Shown here in pieces: positions 7,401 through 12,980 of a stretch of DNA of 13,059 nucleotides. Under the pieces are notes generated by a model. It had not been told where the DNA came from. It saw only the letters and a list, made by a program, of their open reading frames with translations, and did no database searches. Made by a program: the position numbers and the translations under genes. The stretch's first letter is position 1, and the number at the start of each line of letters is the position of its first letter. The DNA is taken from assembly GCA_003513015.1 (NCBI GenBank), contig DOTA01000414.1, positions 5,712-18,770 on the forward strand, in the 5' to 3' direction. The DNA comes from Chloroflexota bacterium. GTDB lineage: Bacteria > Chloroflexota > Anaerolineae > Anaerolineales > UBA11858.

Positions 7401-8474
7401 GGCATTCGGGTGATGGCTGATCAGGGCTACGTGGGCGAGTTGGAACCCTACCGCAATCAGCACATGCCGCTCAATCTTCCCGGCTTGAAGGGTGCGGTGG
7501 ATAGTGAAGTAACCCAGCAGTTTAAGCGTGAAGATATTTTCGGTGGTAGAAACGGTTTTAGTTTGTTATCGGGCGCGCAAGAGCAGATCGTAATCCCCAT
7601 TCGGCGAGAAGAAGATGTTATTGGCGTGTTGATGTTGGAAACCCGGCAAAGTGAAGCCTGGACCGAGGATAATCAGGCCTTCCTTTCACGCCTCACCGAT
7701 CATGCCGCCATTGCCATCTCGAATGCCCAGCTTTTCGGTCAGGTGCAGGCTGCTGATCTTGCCAAAACAGAGTTTGTCTCACAAGTTTCCCACGAACTCA
7801 AGAACCCCATGACCTCGATGCGCGGTTACACCGATTTGCTGATCAGCGGCGCGGTGGGGCCAATTACCGAAGCGCAAGAAAACTTCTTGAGCACCATCCG
7901 AGCCAATGTCAACCGCATGACCACCATCGTGGGCGATTTGGCCGATATTTCTCGCATTGAGTCGGGCCATTTGCGCCTGGATTTCAAAGCTGTTCAGGTT
8001 GCCGATATTGTGGATGAAGTTGCCCGGGCGCAGCGGCGCGATGTCGAAGAGAAAGAACAGACCCTCGCGATCCAGATTCCCGAAGATTTGCCCGAAGTTT
8101 GGGGTGACCGTACGCGTTTGGTGCAGGTTCTGATCAACCTGGTTAGCAACGCTTATAAATACACCCCCGCGGGCGGTACCATTACTATTGAAGCGGAACG
8201 CTCCGCAAATAAATGGGACCCCGAAGGAGCCGCCGATGTGGTGCGTGTGGCCGTTCGGGATACCGGATTGGGGATGAAGCCCGAAGATCAAGCCAAAATT
8301 TTCACTAAATTTTTCCGCTCGGATGACCCCAAGGCGCGCGAATCACCTGGGACGGGCCTGGGCTTGAACATCACTCGCAATCTGGTTGAAATGCAGGGAG
8401 GCAAAATTTGGTTCGAAAGTGAATATGAACAAGGAACCACTTTCCATATCACCATACCGGTTGCTGAGGTCTAA
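4422..8474 (+). CDS. Large membrane sensor histidine kinase: PDZ-like loop, multi-TM, four GAF domains, HisKA, HATPase_c
   Basis: 1350 residues. Order: TM1 (about 24-50); a loop at 60-138 with AGLAYGHQILEINGEKIS and VGDEISLKV, a PDZ-like pattern expected on the outer face; about nine membrane helices (146-416); LQTTIDRIFFRG linker (421-432); GAF-like domains at about 452-592, 620-762, 790-935 and 964-1105 (the first and fourth are less typical); HisKA with SHELKNP, phospho-acceptor His1124; HATPase_c with N-box Asn1243, G1 box DTGLGM from Asp1280, F-box FFRS and G2 box GTGLG from 1310. All kinase residues are intact, so it should autophosphorylate and pass phosphate to a response regulator. 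None is encoded in this window, making it an orphan kinase here. PDZ and GAF domains bind peptides and small ligands respectively in other proteins; the signal here is unknown. It follows the ABC genes by 89 bases but has its own promoter. The 5' part seems more AT-rich than the ABC genes by eye. Confidence 0.95.
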   Translation: MSETVQPSSVRQPPLWTFVTTRLAPGLVVIFLLMAMVALVAFVINAFVFIQTPFIGSLVEHTLVINTADSVSPGSWEAKNAGLAYGHQILEINGEKISEYAQIREVLKTYRVGDEISLKVVNLLSPESQPFTVSIILQRFPLKDGISQVLIPFLIGFVYLGSGLWVFSLRRFDVTGQVFSVFAASVAITVPGLFAIGSNAQSTGLWTFSLAMVGGTLVHLALIFPKEINLVHKRPFLGWISYIPAIILLIWAYPTLNNFADPLAYVWPWRAEFVFIGLAVFFFLGMSVFQRYTAISPVTRQQSLIILFGALVSFLPIAVWMLVTAGSPDAAFSPLLFFPLAFFPIAVAYAILRYRLLNTDYIFSRAVLYALLTILGASGYALLVSGLSLIFGDAISANNPFIIGFVIFVLALLLNPARLRLQTTIDRIFFRGQLAYRELSDTFSQELTPALNFDAIIVLLRKYINEILMPDQLHIFIGDKLKDFYQPTLDEQQQITTDIHFPINAALPQVLAREKSFIFIRDEEGLPSSLESDRVRLALLSAQLFVPLPGREQKIFGFMALSARKTGEPYNNRDLNLLKSFADQAAMALERAQVVDDLERRVTEMNVLIRVAQGINITLTFDDILELIYAQTNRLVPARDFWIMLFDPENQLFQYAFYLEDDRRLLERENQYIFIDQDLAQIVIRSGRILKTDDYERESRLRGLRPSVPGLYAWIGMPLNAGATTIGSMCMGSRDPSLVYSGEQIELLEAVADQAAGAIVKSRLLEDSERSARQLSLLNEVGRNLTSVLDLPSLLDQILASAIEILNCEAGTLFLVEEETGELVFEVVKGPVAGELVGRRLPPGTGHVGRSVDSGSPAIVNEVRATTEWSQKSDQQTGFKTRDLLLVPMTVKDHVVGVIEVINRKDGMPFTGDDQNLLTTFTSQAAVALENARLYTLTDQKLAARVDELSVMQRIDRELNATLDVTRSMQITLDWAMRQSEADAGFVGFVEDGGIRVMADQGYVGELEPYRNQHMPLNLPGLKGAVDSEVTQQFKREDIFGGRNGFSLLSGAQEQIVIPIRREEDVIGVLMLETRQSEAWTEDNQAFLSRLTDHAAIAISNAQLFGQVQAADLAKTEFVSQVSHELKNPMTSMRGYTDLLISGAVGPITEAQENFLSTIRANVNRMTTIVGDLADISRIESGHLRLDFKAVQVADIVDEVARAQRRDVEEKEQTLAIQIPEDLPEVWGDRTRLVQVLINLVSNAYKYTPAGGTITIEAERSANKWDPEGAADVVRVAVRDTGLGMKPEDQAKIFTKFFRSDDPKARESPGTGLGLNITRNLVEMQGGKIWFESEYEQGTTFHITIPVAEV

Positions 8475-8492
8475 CACTGGCTTTCTAAAATC

Positions 8493-8527
8493 AAAAAGAG
8501 ACGTCGCATGTGGGCGTCTCTTTTTTT
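8493..8527 (+). terminator. Bidirectional intrinsic terminator shared by the kinase and channel genes
   Basis: AAAAAGAGACG (8493-8503) pairs perfectly with CGTCTCTTTTT (8515-8525) around an 11-base loop; seven T follow on the plus strand (8521-8527) and five on the minus strand. It begins 18 bases after the kinase stop codon and lies 16 bases beyond the stop of the convergent channel gene, so one hairpin can end both transcripts. Confidence 0.9.
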
Positions 8528-8543
8528 GTTCTGTAATCAGAGT

Positions 8544-9317
8544 TTATTCTTCCGTGTCGTTTTTCTTTTTAATCAAAGCAGTTAATTCTTTGAGTTGCTG
8601 CTCGATGGCATTTAACCGTAGCGTGATTTCGTCATTCTCATCTTTTCGTTTCTGATCCTGATCCGGGCGATTGATGAAGGCTGTTGAGAGATAACTGGTT
8701 AACGCGCTGAAAATTCCGATCCCTACAAACATCAATAAACCGGCAACAATTCGCCCCACGTTCGTGGTGGGTACACGGTCTCCATACCCAACCGTCGTCA
8801 CGGTAACAATCGACCACCAGAGAGCATCGCTGGCATTTTTAATATTCTTTGTGGGGGAAAGTTGTTCTAAACGTAAAATCAAATAACTTGACATGCTCAC
8901 AATGCTGATGGCAAAGAGTGAAATCCCGAGAAAGGTGGTACGTTCCGGGTGTTTCTTGAGTACCTGCTTTAATCCTTTTAGTCTGCCCTTACGTATCGAC
9001 TGGACAACCCGGAAAGCGCGCGGGATTCGCAAAAGGCGTAGAATCGATAAATATGGCAAACTCCCTAGAAAATCAATCCAGCCCCATTTGAGGAAATAGG
9101 CTCGTTTATTGGGCGCAGAGGACCATAAATAGCAAAAATCCGCGAAAAAGAGAACACAAAAAAAGCTGTCTATGGAGATAGCAAGCTCTTTCGCCGTACC
9201 ACTGAAGAATGGGATTAAAATCACCATTACCCCGATCACTGCTAACCCGGTGATGATTGTGATAAACAGATCGTATGCGCTGAGTTCTGAGCGATTAGGC
9301 TTGGGGCTTTTATCCAT
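8544..9317 (-). CDS. Voltage-gated-type six-helix potassium channel
   Basis: 257 residues. Membrane helices: about 17-38 (S1), 46-65 (S2, with Asp60), 78-91 (S3, WIDFLGSLPYL with Asp82), an S4-like segment with Arg94, 97, 100 and 103 at every third residue plus Arg109, then 127-148 (S5), pore helix and selectivity filter TTVGYGD (174-180), and 186-212 (S6). The filter sequence TVGYGD is diagnostic for potassium selectivity and the spaced arginines for a voltage sensor. The C-terminus (about 227-252) shows hydrophobic heptads (ITLRLNAIEQQLKELTALI) that suggest a tetramerising coiled coil. Conducts potassium across the inner membrane; probable role in membrane potential or osmotic balance. ATG 9317 sits exactly 7 bases after a TATAAT box, supporting this start. 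Closest to Kv/KvAP-type bacterial channels; no ligand-binding or RCK domain is present. Confidence 0.93.
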   Translation of the reverse strand: MDKSPKPNRSELSAYDLFITIITGLAVIGVMVILIPFFSGTAKELAISIDSFFCVLFFADFCYLWSSAPNKRAYFLKWGWIDFLGSLPYLSILRLLRIPRAFRVVQSIRKGRLKGLKQVLKKHPERTTFLGISLFAISIVSMSSYLILRLEQLSPTKNIKNASDALWWSIVTVTTVGYGDRVPTTNVGRIVAGLLMFVGIGIFSALTSYLSTAFINRPDQDQKRKDENDEITLRLNAIEQQLKELTALIKKKNDTEE

Positions 9318-9324
9318 GATCTAG

Positions 9325-9333
9325 ATTATAGCA
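9325..9333 (-). promoter_or_regulatory. Extended -10 promoter of the channel gene, leaderless layout
   Basis: On the minus strand TGCTATAAT (9333 down to 9325) is followed by 7 bases (CTAGATC) and the ATG at 9317. The TGN motif makes it an extended -10, which can work without a good -35; the hexamer at 17-base spacing (CTGATC) is weak. Predicted transcription starts at the start codon. The same 9-mer and spacing occur before the flippase-like gene. Confidence 0.65.
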
Positions 9334-9368
9334 AAAGTTGATAACAGGATCAGTTCAAAATTCGAAAA

Positions 9369-9638
9369 TTATATTTTTTCCAAAAAACCGCTAACTGTCA
9401 TAGTTGCTATGGCCCCAATAATCCCAAAGACTAGAGATCCTAATCGGACGGCATCATAAGAAACTAAGCTGATCAAATAGGCTCCCACAGATAGGCCCAC
9501 AAAAAAACCAAGAACGGGCCGAAGAATTTTAAAAATTAGGCCGAACTTCAAAGATGCCAGGGAAGCTAAAACAATGAAAACCAGAACCACACAAGTTTGT
9601 GTTACGATGCACTTCCCAACTCCGATTGCTGCGTCCAA
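9369..9638 (-). CDS. Small hydrophobic three-helix membrane protein, unknown function
   Basis: 89 residues starting at TTG (9638). The start is chosen because a strong GGGAGGG (9650 down to 9644) lies 5 bases upstream. Three hydrophobic stretches are visible: about 10-30 (IVTQTCVVLVFIVLASLASL), 36-58 and 64-84, with Gly/Ala-rich faces in the second and third. It ends with a short charged tail (LEKI). I do not recognise the family. It lies 90 bases downstream of the HAD gene and 51 bases upstream of the channel gene on the same strand, with no terminator on either side, so partial co-transcription is possible. By eye it is more AT-rich than most neighbours. It is most likely real because of the ribosome binding site and continuous hydrophobic pattern; a chance ORF remains possible. 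Confidence 0.6.
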   Translation of the reverse strand: MDAAIGVGKCIVTQTCVVLVFIVLASLASLKFGLIFKILRPVLGFFVGLSVGAYLISLVSYDAVRLGSLVFGIIGAIATMTVSGFLEKI

Positions 9639-9643
9639 CTTTG

Positions 9644-9650
9644 CCCTCCC
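9644..9650 (-). promoter_or_regulatory. Strong Shine-Dalgarno sequence deciding a TTG start
   Basis: GGGAGGG on the minus strand, 5 bases before TTG at 9638. It is one of few clear ribosome binding sites in the window and the main argument for the 89-residue gene and its non-ATG start. Confidence 0.6.
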
Positions 9651-9702
9651 ACTCGCAAATCCCCGCGAATTAAATATTATGGTGACCCTTCTCCCAGATG
9701 GA

Positions 9703-9711
9703 TTTATATCA
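9703..9711 (-). promoter_or_regulatory. Candidate extended -10 for the small membrane protein gene
   Basis: TGATATAAA (9711 down to 9703) matches TGN plus a 5-of-6 -10 hexamer, between the HAD stop codon and the small gene. No matching -35 was found at 16-18 bases. Transcription would start near 9697 and give a leader of about 58 bases that includes the Shine-Dalgarno site. Confidence 0.35.
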
Positions 9712-9728
9712 TGTCTTCGTGCAAATTG

Positions 9729-10424
9729 TTAGAGGTAGTCAATGCCCACGATGGGTAATATTTCTATGAGATTAGTGATTTCGTAGCGAATCTGCACATC
9801 CTGATCGCGAACTTTTTGTTCGGGATTGAACCAACAGGTGTCGATGCCAAAGAGATTGCCGCCGCGCATATCTGATGTCAGGCTATCCCCGACGATGAGC
9901 ACATCCTTTTTATTCGGGTTTCCCATTTTCTGGAAGGCGGCCTCGAAAATTCGTTCATCTGGTTTGGCTGCTCCCACTTCCTCAGAGATTACCACATCCT
10001 TGAAATAATCCTGGATGGTGGAGCGCGCTAGTCGGGCGCGTTGCACATCCTTCAGCCCATTGGTGATCAGCATCAGCTCCACCTTTCTCGCCAGAATTTC
10101 CAAGATTTCTTGCGCTCCATTTATCAGATATGCCCCTTCTCCCAGGAACTTCAAATAATTTTGGCTGAAATCTTGGGGATCGAAATCCACATCAATGGCC
10201 TCGAAAAGCCGGGCAAACCTTTGGGTTCGCAAATCAACTTGCGTGATTTCGCCGCGCTCAAATTCGTGCCAGATCAAGGCGTTGATTTTCCGGTAACTTT
10301 GAGCGTAAGCCTTCTGAAAATCGCCCCCAAAACTTTCGAAGGCTTTTTTCAGGGCGGCGGCCTCGGCTTGATCGTAATCGAACAGCGTGCCGTCGGCATC
10401 GAATAACAACCATTGGTAGTTCAT
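9729..10424 (-). CDS. yjjG: HAD-superfamily nucleotidase, YjjG/YfnB type
   Basis: 231 residues from ATG 10424. HAD motifs: I, FDADGT with Asp9 (nucleophile) and Asp11; II, ITNG with Thr121; III, Lys154 in AAKPDERIF; IV, VGDSLTSD with Asp180 and Asp185. The helical cap lies between about 16 and 95. The pattern FDADGTLF, ISEEVGAAKP and VGDSLTSDMRGG matches the YjjG family (TIGR02254 type), which dephosphorylates pyrimidine nucleoside monophosphates, including damaged ones, in the cytoplasm; substrate here is inferred. A TTG at 10448 is also in frame and would overlap the upstream gene's TGA as TTGA. I prefer ATG because MNYQWLLFDAD lines up from residue 1 with E. coli YjjG (MKWDWIFFDAD). Upstream AGAGAAA is only a weak ribosome site, so translational coupling to the flippase-like gene, 21 bases upstream, is likely. 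Confidence 0.9.
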   Translation of the reverse strand: MNYQWLLFDADGTLFDYDQAEAAALKKAFESFGGDFQKAYAQSYRKINALIWHEFERGEITQVDLRTQRFARLFEAIDVDFDPQDFSQNYLKFLGEGAYLINGAQEILEILARKVELMLITNGLKDVQRARLARSTIQDYFKDVVISEEVGAAKPDERIFEAAFQKMGNPNKKDVLIVGDSLTSDMRGGNLFGIDTCWFNPEQKVRDQDVQIRYEITNLIEILPIVGIDYL

Positions 10425-10444
10425 CGGATTTCTCTGGAAATTGC

Positions 10445-11485
10445 TCAACCTTCGGGAGTCGAATCTTCTTCAATTGTTGCTGCTTGATCCTCTCCGCCCA
10501 ACCAACGCATGGCAAGCATCCCAAAAGCGAGGGGTAGCCAAAATGTCACTCCGCGGTAAATGAGGGCAATCACGGCTGCATCACTCAAGGGAATGTAAAA
10601 AGATGCCAGCACCAGGGTTAGCGCGCCTTCCACCACGCCCACACCATTGGGGGTTGGCGAAACAATCGTGAAGAGAAAGGCAATACTGAACCCAGAAATC
10701 AGCGTTCCTGCTGATAAGGCCACGTCAAAGGCCAGAAAGCACAAAAGTAGAACAATAATTAACAACGCTTTGCTGCTCAAAGCCAACAACATTGGCAAGG
10801 CCAACTCGTGGGGTTTACCGCGTAATTCTTGCATTCCCTCAAAAATATCGTGAGCATACGCATAAGCACGTTCGAGCTGGATGTAATCGCTTTTCTTGCG
10901 CCGGAAGGGCCGCATAATTTTGTTCACAATCCCGGCCATCCAAGCCAGAAATTTGGCCAGTCGTTGCTCTGAATACATCCCCAGGTAAAGCAAAGCCAAA
11001 ATCATCCCGGCAATCAATAATAAAATTCCTGAAGCCGCAATCTCACTCATTTGCAATTTATCCCGCCGAAAGAGGACAAACAGCCCTATCGCCAGCACCA
11101 GCAAAAAACCGACATAATCAAATAATACATAAATTGCCGAGGCAACGGTCGTGCGCCCGCGTGAATAGCCTTTGCGCCGGGCCTCGGAGATAAAAACCGC
11201 CACACCTCCTACCCCGGCTGTGGGCGTCACCACATTGACAAAATTAGCCGCGGCAGCCACCAAGAGCATATCTTTGAGGGCTTCTTCAATCCCCAAAACT
11301 CGATAAATCGTCCGATAAAGTGCGGCAACATTTATAAGCCAGACAAATTCAATGGCAACGGCCAGCAATAAAAAGCGCAAATCTCCACGTTGCACGGTTT
11401 TGATAATATTTTCCAATTGTGCAAATTGTGTGAAGATGAAAAAAATCCCAGCCGTCATCACTATGGCGATAAATATTTTCCGCAT
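10445..11485 (-). CDS. Flippase-like membrane protein, LPG synthase transmembrane domain family (UPF0104)
   Basis: 346 residues from ATG 11485 (MRKIF). About eight membrane helices. Family marks are TPTAGVGGVAVF (87-98) followed by a charged RRKGYSRGR segment, SPTPNGVGVVEG (276-287) and YRGVTFWLPL (310-319), typical of the LPG_synthase_TM/UPF0104 family (membrane half of MprF, YbhN, AglD). The C-terminal aminoacyl-transferase domain of MprF is absent, so it should not make lysyl-phosphatidylglycerol; a lipid or lipid-linked sugar flippase role is inferred from the family. A longer form from ATG 11512 is possible in frame, but that ATG lies inside the upstream gene's terminator stem, and a TATAAT sits between the two starts, exactly 7 bases before ATG 11485. 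It is followed by the HAD gene, 20 bases after its stop codon. The tail (about 331-346) is acidic and cytoplasmic. Confidence 0.88.
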   Translation of the reverse strand: MRKIFIAIVMTAGIFFIFTQFAQLENIIKTVQRGDLRFLLLAVAIEFVWLINVAALYRTIYRVLGIEEALKDMLLVAAAANFVNVVTPTAGVGGVAVFISEARRKGYSRGRTTVASAIYVLFDYVGFLLVLAIGLFVLFRRDKLQMSEIAASGILLLIAGMILALLYLGMYSEQRLAKFLAWMAGIVNKIMRPFRRKKSDYIQLERAYAYAHDIFEGMQELRGKPHELALPMLLALSSKALLIIVLLLCFLAFDVALSAGTLISGFSIAFLFTIVSPTPNGVGVVEGALTLVLASFYIPLSDAAVIALIYRGVTFWLPLAFGMLAMRWLGGEDQAATIEEDSTPEG

Positions 11486-11492
11486 AAACGGC

Positions 11493-11501
11493 ATTATAGC
11501 A
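11493..11501 (-). promoter_or_regulatory. Extended -10 promoter of the flippase-like gene, leaderless layout
   Basis: TGCTATAAT (11501 down to 11493) is followed by GCCGTTT and ATG 11485. Box and 7-base spacing are identical to those before the channel gene. The -35 position falls in the terminator stem and shows no match, so the TGN extension would have to compensate. Predicted transcription begins at the start codon. Confidence 0.65.
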
Positions 11502-11505
11502 GATG

Positions 11506-11544
11506 AAAACATCCCGCGGACTCTAAAAAGCCGCGGGATGTTTT
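11506..11544 (-). terminator. Intrinsic terminator of the protease gene
   Basis: A perfect 14-base inverted repeat: AAAACATCCCGCGG (11506-11519) and CCGCGGGATGTTTT (11531-11544) with an 11-base loop, a GC-rich core and T-tracts in both directions. On the minus strand it starts 31 bases after the protease stop codon and ends four bases before the TGCTATAAT box of the next gene. Confidence 0.9.
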
Positions 11545-11575
11545 GGTTTTTCTGTAGAATTTCAAAGCTCGGATT

Positions 11576-12712
11576 TTAGGGTGCGGTATGCTCCCCAAAA
11601 GTAACCTGCAAATTCAGGGTATCCTGACCCCTCACAACTTCCAGGGTGGTGCTGTTTCCCGCAGAAAACAGGTACAAAGCGTTGATAAAGGGATGATCCG
11701 CATCCAGTTTTGTATCCCCAATTTGGGTGACAATATCGCCCTGTTGTAAACCCGCCTTGTCGGCCGGGCTGCCGGATTCCACGCCGGAAATATAAGCCCC
11801 GCTCTCTACGGGCAAGCCATAACGAGCGGCAATGCTGGGGGTGATCCACTGCCAGCTAACGCCCAGGTAGGGATAGGAAACGTAGCCATTTTCGATCAAC
11901 TGCTGGCTGATGGCCTGTACTGTGTTTGCAGGGATGGCAAAACCCAGGCCCTCCGCCACCGCGCTGCCGTAACCGGCGCCGCGCACGATTAGGGCATTGA
12001 TGCCCACAACTTCGCCCGCCAGGTTGACCAACGGTCCGCCAGAGTTGCCCTGGTTGATGGCCGCATCGGTTTGCAACAGGTCTTCCATGAAGTAGCCGTT
12101 ACCGGTATCCAGCATGCGACCGGTGGCGCTGATCACGCCCACTGTAACTGTGTTACGGAACTCACCCAGCGGCGACCCAATGGCGATGACTGTTTCACCT
12201 GATTTCAGGTTGTCCGAGTTGCCAATGGTGACTACGGCCGGCATTTGACCGTCCGCCTTGAGCACGGCCAGATCGGCGAAAATATCGGTGCTGATAACTT
12301 GCACCGGTAGTTGCGTGCCGTCCGACAGAATCACCGATAGATCGCTTGCATCTTCGACCACATGGTTGTTGGTGACGATGTATCCATCCGATGAGATAAT
12401 TAAGCCGCTGCCGCTGGATTGCCCGTCTGGAGTGCGCCCAAAGAAGGTCATCTGACCGGGCACTGTGCCAACGACCGTCACCACTGCCGGGCCGACCTTT
12501 TCAACGGTCTGCGTAATCGCGGTTTCGATCTGCGTGTTGGAAATTTTCAACTGTGCAGGCACATCCGAATAAGCCGTTGGAGCGACGCTACTGACCGCGC
12601 TTGGTTTTGCCACCGTTAAAACGACTTGTCCACCGACCACAGCCCCAGCCGTCGCGCTAGTCACTGCCACAACGCCAACAAAAAGTACATACAAAATTCG
12701 CTTCCAGTTCAT
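11576..12712 (-). CDS. HtrA/DegP-type S1C serine protease with one PDZ domain, membrane-anchored
   Basis: 378 residues. An N-terminal hydrophobic segment (6-33, after MNWKR) acts as signal anchor or signal peptide; a linker follows to about 60. Trypsin-like domain about 62-275 with catalytic His117 (TNNHVV), Asp147 (FADLAVLK) and Ser224 (GNSGGP); all three are present. One PDZ domain at about 280-373 (YLGVSW, GAYISGVESGSPADKAGLQQGDIVTQIG). This is the usual single-PDZ DegS/HtrA-like layout (often about 350-450 residues). It degrades or cleaves misfolded or regulatory proteins on the outer face of the membrane. A Shine-Dalgarno AAAGGA lies 8 bases before ATG 12712, and a strong terminator follows, so it appears to be a single-gene transcript. 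The PDZ parallels the PDZ-like loop in the kinase of this window, but no direct link can be shown. Confidence 0.95.
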   Translation of the reverse strand: MNWKRILYVLFVGVVAVTSATAGAVVGGQVVLTVAKPSAVSSVAPTAYSDVPAQLKISNTQIETAITQTVEKVGPAVVTVVGTVPGQMTFFGRTPDGQSSGSGLIISSDGYIVTNNHVVEDASDLSVILSDGTQLPVQVISTDIFADLAVLKADGQMPAVVTIGNSDNLKSGETVIAIGSPLGEFRNTVTVGVISATGRMLDTGNGYFMEDLLQTDAAINQGNSGGPLVNLAGEVVGINALIVRGAGYGSAVAEGLGFAIPANTVQAISQQLIENGYVSYPYLGVSWQWITPSIAARYGLPVESGAYISGVESGSPADKAGLQQGDIVTQIGDTKLDADHPFINALYLFSAGNSTTLEVVRGQDTLNLQVTFGEHTAP

Positions 12713-12720
12713 ATAGCTAT

Positions 12721-12726
12721 TCCTTT
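12721..12726 (-). promoter_or_regulatory. Shine-Dalgarno sequence of the protease gene
   Basis: AAAGGA on the minus strand (12726 down to 12721), 8 bases before ATG 12712. It fixes the start and shows that this gene, unlike the leaderless ones, has a 5' leader. A TAAAAT (12753 down to 12748) could be its -10, without an evident -35. Confidence 0.55.
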
Positions 12727-12750
12727 CACAGCATAAAGGCGATTTAAATT

Positions 12751-12788
12751 TTACGCCCCACGATTAAAAGGAGCTTAAACCGGCGTAA
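12751..12788. repeat. Short inverted repeat upstream of the protease gene
   Basis: TTACGCC (12751-12757) and GGCGTAA (12782-12788) are perfect 7-base inverted repeats, 24 bases apart. The first half overlaps the possible -10 (TAAAAT) of the protease gene, so it could be an operator or the base of a stem; chance is not excluded. The rest of the 268-base intergenic stretch 12713-12980 is AT-rich with no ORF or RNA gene I can see. Confidence 0.3.
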
Positions 12789-12891
12789 GAAACTTGTATG
12801 AAAAATGTGAAGATACTGTTTGTAGGCTAATCGCATTACAAAATTTAAACCTGTCAACAATGTGAACTTCATTCAATAACTTTATGTCCCC

Positions 12892-12920
12892 TTGTCCATT
12901 TGCAAGTTTTTTTATATTAT
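12892..12920 (+). promoter_or_regulatory. Candidate promoter for the last plus-strand gene
   Basis: TTGTCC (12892-12897, 4 of 6), 17-base spacer, TATTAT (12915-12920, 5 of 6). Transcription would begin near 12927, giving a leader of about 54 bases that contains the Shine-Dalgarno sequence AGAAGGG at 12970-12976. The surroundings are very AT-rich, so alternative -10 boxes exist. Confidence 0.4.
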
Positions 12921-12980
12921 TAGGATATATTTTTTCTTTCCCGTGGAGTATTTCTTAAAAATTCTGTCAAGAAGGGTATT

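Noticed and set aside
7779..8291. 170-residue minus-strand ORF antisense to the kinase core
   Set aside because: It lies entirely over the HisKA/HATPase region, whose sense translation is unambiguous.
8386..8655. Plus-strand ORF of 89 codons across the kinase end and terminator
   Set aside because: It runs through a strong terminator hairpin and into the convergent channel gene, so it would have no complete transcript.
11486..11512. Extra N-terminal residues of the flippase-like protein
   Set aside because: The ATG at 11512 is inside the terminator stem and upstream of the promoter box.
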